From: Deltaproteobacteria bacterium
Lineage (GTDB): Bacteria > Desulfobacterota > Desulfobacteria > Desulfobacterales > UBA11574
Assembly: GCA_019314155.1 (NCBI GenBank)
Contig: JAFCZV010000293.1
Span: 1-7,331 of the forward strand
DNA length: 7,331 bases
Reading direction: 5' to 3'
Below are positions 4,406-7,331 of this stretch, in pieces. The position numbers were made by a program, and so were the translations under genes. The notes below the pieces were generated by a model that had not been told where the DNA came from, ran no database searches, and saw only the letters and a program-made list of their open reading frames with translations. The stretch's first letter is position 1. The number at the start of each line of letters is the position of its first letter.

Positions 4406-7132
4406 ATGGATATACCTGAAACCTTGAGCAAAGACTATATCGATGCTCAATACAAGGTGTGGAAAGCAGATCCAAAAGCGGTTTCCCGGGACTGGCAGTT
4501 TTTCTTTGAAGGCTTCGAAATAGCCGGTGCCGTGGAACGGGAAACCACGGATGTTTGCGACAAGAATCATGTTTTACGTCAATCCCGAGTGGATGCACTC
4601 ATAAACCGATATCGCGATATCGGACATTTTCTCGCCTGCCTCGATCCCCTGACTGCATGCCCCACCGATCATCCTCTGTTGAACCTTTCAGCATTTAATT
4701 TAGGCATAGAAGATCTGGAAACGCAATTTTATGCTGAAAGCCTGGTCCATAACGATCGGGCTTCACTAAAGGATATCATCCGGATCCTGAAAGAAACTTA
4801 CTGCCGCTCCATCGGAGTGGAGTTCATGCATCTGCAGGATCCTGATGAACGCCGATGGCTCCAGAACCGTATGGAACCCAGGCAAAACCGTCCTGATCTA
4901 AAGTCCGAAGATAAACTCAGGATCATGGAAAAACTTTATCAGGCCGCCCTTTTTGAACAGTTCCTCCACAAAAAATATCTGGGGCAGACGCGCTTTTCCA
5001 TAGAAGGTGCGGAAGTGATCATTCCCATGTTCGACGCGCTTGTCAGCTGGGCCGGCATGAACGATTGCCGGGAAATTATCCTCGGAATGGCCCATCGAGG
5101 ACGTTTAAATATTCAGACCCACATACTGAACAAATCATATGAAGAAATTTTCAGTGAATTTGAAAGCTGTTACGATCCTGGCGACACCTTCGGCGCCGGC
5201 GATGTGAAGTATCATAACGGCTATATGGCAGATATTAAAACCCACCGGGACGTGTCATTACGTATGTTTCTGGTTAACAATCCGAGTCACCTGGAGTCCG
5301 TCGATCCGGTGGTTCAGGGATTTGCAAGGGCCCGCCAGGACATTCTGGGAGACACCAATAGAAACGCCGTTTTACCGCTTCTTATCCATGGCGATGCCGC
5401 TTTTGCCGGACAGGGCATTGTTGCCGAAACCCTGAACATGTCCCAGTTAAACGGTTATAAAACCGGTGGCACCATCCATCTGGTCATCAATAATCAGATC
5501 GGATATACCACACTCCCTGAAAACGCGCGTTCCACCCGCTACGCCACAGATGTGGCCAAAATGCTGATGGTCCCGATCTTTCATGTTCACGGCGAAAATC
5601 CGGAAGCCGCTGTTCACGTTGTCCGGCTTGTCGCCGAATACCGAAAAACCTTTAACAAGGACGTTGTCATCGATGTTATCTGCTACCGGCGATATGGACA
5701 CAACGAGGGAGACGAGCCCTATTTCACCCAACCTTTGATGTATGAACGGATTCGAGGGCGACGCCCTTTGAACGAAGTTTATGCTCGGCTGCTGCTTGAA
5801 CAAGGTCTTACCAAACCGGAAAATCTGGATGTTCTGGAAGAAAACATAAACAAAGATCTGGAAGAAGCGTTAGAGGTGGTTCGGGCAAGTGTCTGCGTTT
5901 TTCCCCAATCCCGTTATTATGAAAACTGGAAAAATTTTCACGGGAATTACACCCATGATCCTGTGGAAACCGGCGTCTCCTCCAAAACACTCACATCCCT
6001 TGCCCGTAAACTTAACACCGTTCCGTCTGATTTTTCTTTGAATACAAAATTGATCCGCCTTCTGAAAAATCGGTTGAAAAGCGTTGAAAAAAAAGAGAAC
6101 ATCGACTGGGCCAATGCAGAAGCGCTGGCCTTCGGGTCTTTGCTTACAGAAGGTCTACCCATCCGTTTAAGCGGTCAGGACAGCGGCCGCGGCACTTTCA
6201 GCCAGCGCCACAGCGTTCTCTTCGATACCCAAACCGGTGAAGAATATACACCCCTTAACGCCCTCGGAAAACGCCAGGCTCCCTTTTCTGTGTATGACAG
6301 CATGCTTTCCGAAGCCGGCATTATGGGATTCGAATACGGTTTTTCCATGGCTCAACCCTTAGGCCTCGTGATCTGGGAAGCACAGTTCGGCGATTTTGCC
6401 AACAACGCACAGTCGATTATCGATCTTTATATTGCCAGCGGAGAATCCAAATGGCAGAGACTCAGCGGCCTGGTTCTGCTGCTCCCCCATGGATGGGAAG
6501 GATTGGGACCGGAACATTCCAGCGCCCGCCTGGAGCGTTTTCTCCAGTTGTGTGCCGAGGACAACATCCAGGTGTGCAACCTCACCACACCGGCCCAGTA
6601 CTTCCACCTTATCCGCCGACAGGCTAAAAGTAATTTTCGGAAACCACTGATTCTTCTGGCTCCCAAGAGCCTCTTGCGTCATCCGCTGGCGGTGTCTAAT
6701 TTAAAAGATATGACTTCAGGATCATTCAGGGAAGTTGTTGACGACCCGGACCGATTAAAATCGGTACGTCGCATCCTTTTTTGCAGCGGCAAGATATTTT
6801 ATGAATTACTTCAACGACGCCGGAAAATAAAAAATTCGGACGCCGCCATCGTTCGCCTTGAACAATTCTATCCTTTCCCAGAGACGCAATTGAAAACTGC
6901 CATTCAGAAATACAAGCAGGCCAAAAAGTACTTCTGGGTCCAGGAAGAACCGGAGAATATGGGCGCATGGTTTTTTGTGCGGCCTCGTCTCGAAAACTTA
7001 ACCGGAAAATCCTTTGAATATGTCGGCAGAAAGGCCGCGCCCAGCCCGGCCACCGGTTTTCCCAATATCTACCGTAAAGAGCAGACCGCCATTATAGACA
7101 ACGCACTGGGTCCTGCAGAATATGAACGATAA
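4406..7132 (+). CDS. sucA: 2-oxoglutarate dehydrogenase E1 component
   Basis: This is the thiamine-diphosphate enzyme that decarboxylates 2-oxoglutarate and passes the succinyl group to the lipoyl domain of E2 in the cytoplasmic TCA-cycle complex. It has 908 residues, close to the usual length (about 930 in E. coli). The N-terminal E2-binding segment is present (DYIDAQYKVWKADPKAVSRDW, about 10-30). GMAHRGRLN (227-235) and GDAAFAGQG (329-337) carry the expected active-site His230 and Mg-ligand Asp330. NNQIGYTT begins at 362 (Asn363 is the metal-site Asn) and YRRYGHNEGDEP follows. The C-terminal half has RLSGQDSGRGTFSQRH (587-602), EAQFGDFANNAQ, PHGWEG..PEHSSARLER (from 694) and EEPENMGAW near the end. 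No key motif is missing. AAGGA (4393-4397) is a good ribosome site eight bases upstream. No sucB follows within 200 bases. In a strict anaerobe this enzyme is less expected than ferredoxin-dependent KorAB. Confidence 0.97.
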   Translation: MDIPETLSKDYIDAQYKVWKADPKAVSRDWQFFFEGFEIAGAVERETTDVCDKNHVLRQSRVDALINRYRDIGHFLACLDPLTACPTDHPLLNLSAFNLGIEDLETQFYAESLVHNDRASLKDIIRILKETYCRSIGVEFMHLQDPDERRWLQNRMEPRQNRPDLKSEDKLRIMEKLYQAALFEQFLHKKYLGQTRFSIEGAEVIIPMFDALVSWAGMNDCREIILGMAHRGRLNIQTHILNKSYEEIFSEFESCYDPGDTFGAGDVKYHNGYMADIKTHRDVSLRMFLVNNPSHLESVDPVVQGFARARQDILGDTNRNAVLPLLIHGDAAFAGQGIVAETLNMSQLNGYKTGGTIHLVINNQIGYTTLPENARSTRYATDVAKMLMVPIFHVHGENPEAAVHVVRLVAEYRKTFNKDVVIDVICYRRYGHNEGDEPYFTQPLMYERIRGRRPLNEVYARLLLEQGLTKPENLDVLEENINKDLEEALEVVRASVCVFPQSRYYENWKNFHGNYTHDPVETGVSSKTLTSLARKLNTVPSDFSLNTKLIRLLKNRLKSVEKKENIDWANAEALAFGSLLTEGLPIRLSGQDSGRGTFSQRHSVLFDTQTGEEYTPLNALGKRQAPFSVYDSMLSEAGIMGFEYGFSMAQPLGLVIWEAQFGDFANNAQSIIDLYIASGESKWQRLSGLVLLLPHGWEGLGPEHSSARLERFLQLCAEDNIQVCNLTTPAQYFHLIRRQAKSNFRKPLILLAPKSLLRHPLAVSNLKDMTSGSFREVVDDPDRLKSVRRILFCSGKIFYELLQRRRKIKNSDAAIVRLEQFYPFPETQLKTAIQKYKQAKKYFWVQEEPENMGAWFFVRPRLENLTGKSFEYVGRKAAPSPATGFPNIYRKEQTAIIDNALGPAEYER

Positions 7133-7219
7133 AAGACCAAAGCATAGAAGTGCCCATTCAGAGGAATCTAAGTACATGTATTCGCAAATTCGGTCACGTA
7201 TTTATAACTTGGTTTATTC

Positions 7220-7262
7220 GTAACTACTCAGGTGGATAGACTGAAGGTTGAAGGCTTTTAGG
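7220..7262 (+). repeat. Direct repeat, copy 2, leader of the four-helix-bundle gene
   Basis: This copy matches 4264-4306 at about 39 of 43 bases, with the first 20 identical. It begins 87 bases after the sucA stop and ends eight bases before the start codon at 7271, so its final AGG lies in the ribosome-site position of that gene (AGGGA, 7260-7264). The short 7133-7219 gap ahead of it shows no terminator and no gene. Confidence 0.88.
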
Positions 7263-7270
7263 GACAAATC

Positions 7271-7331
7271 ATGCGCGATCACACAAAACTTAGGGCATTT
7301 GAGCTGGCTGACGAGGTAGCAGTATTGGTTT
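7271..7331 (+). CDS. Four-helix-bundle protein, S23/IVP-like (N-terminus only)
   Basis: Twenty codons are visible before the window ends: MRDHTKLRAFELADEVAVLV. This matches the opening of the four-helix-bundle family (once called ribosomal protein S23), whose members start with a short polar lead, a K-L-x-A/V-[FW]-x-L-A pattern, then a helix of the A-x-E-[VL]-x-x-L-[VI]-Y type. The family includes proteins encoded in intervening sequences of 23S rRNA genes and the Avd accessory protein of diversity-generating retroelements, both tied to nucleic-acid binding. AGGGA (7260-7264) is the ribosome site. The gene sits directly behind a repeat also found without it at 4264, which suggests that it travels as a cassette with its leader. 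The full length and right end lie outside the window. Confidence 0.7.
   Translation, partial: MRDHTKLRAFELADEVAVLV

Noticed and set aside
6359..6682. Open frames of 79-107 codons antisense or out of frame within sucA
   Set aside because: They lie entirely within the well-supported sucA coding sequence and show no family features.
4264..7262. CRISPR or composite transposon bounded by the two 43-base direct repeats
   Set aside because: There are only two copies about 3 kb apart, with no spacer array and no transposase between them. Repeated insertion of a small element fits better.

Overview
The window reads as part of a Desulfobacterota genome, probably from a sulfate-reducer-like anaerobe. 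This placement rests on a DVU0772-family protein of the type known from Desulfovibrio, a small winged-helix protein, a YgaP-type DUF2892 membrane protein and a free-standing rubrerythrin-type ferritin domain. It is inference from gene content, not a database match.

Layout. Bases 2-91 may hold the last 29 codons of an outer-membrane beta-barrel protein. Bases 92-496 hold no gene but carry several short dyads. A UbiA-type prenyltransferase lies on the minus strand (1443 to 497) and is split by one frameshift near 948-952. Its apparent promoter is overlapped by a perfect 10+10 palindrome. The 1468-1838 gap contains a 15+15 bp perfect hairpin and a very good sigma-54 promoter. That promoter drives a plus-strand pair: a DVU0772-family protein (1839-2195) and an unlisted 57-residue winged-helix protein (2226-2399). 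A DUF2892 membrane protein (2781 to 2578) faces them. Divergent from it is a plus-strand pair, a rubrerythrin-like diiron protein (3037-3498) and an alpha/beta hydrolase (3516-4283). A complete 908-residue 2-oxoglutarate dehydrogenase E1 (sucA, 4406-7132) follows. The window ends in the first 20 codons of a four-helix-bundle (S23/IVP-like) protein at 7271.

Most interesting signal. The sequence at 4264-4306, which begins inside the last codons of the hydrolase, recurs at 7220-7262 just upstream of the four-helix-bundle start codon (39 of 43 bases by eye). The first copy is closed by an 11-bp inverted copy at 4381-4391, giving a 128-bp element with terminal inverted repeats flanked by the hexamer AGGAAC. 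This looks like a small non-autonomous element sharing its left end with a cassette that carries the four-helix-bundle gene. Removing it in silico rejoins the hydrolase frame to an end that overlaps the sucA start. The hydrolase and sucA may therefore once have been directly coupled.

How the genes may work together. The diiron protein may act in peroxide or oxygen defence, and the sigma-54-driven pair looks like an independently regulated accessory unit of unknown function. SucA is central metabolism. No E2 or E3 partner is visible, and the next gene is the cassette rather than sucB.
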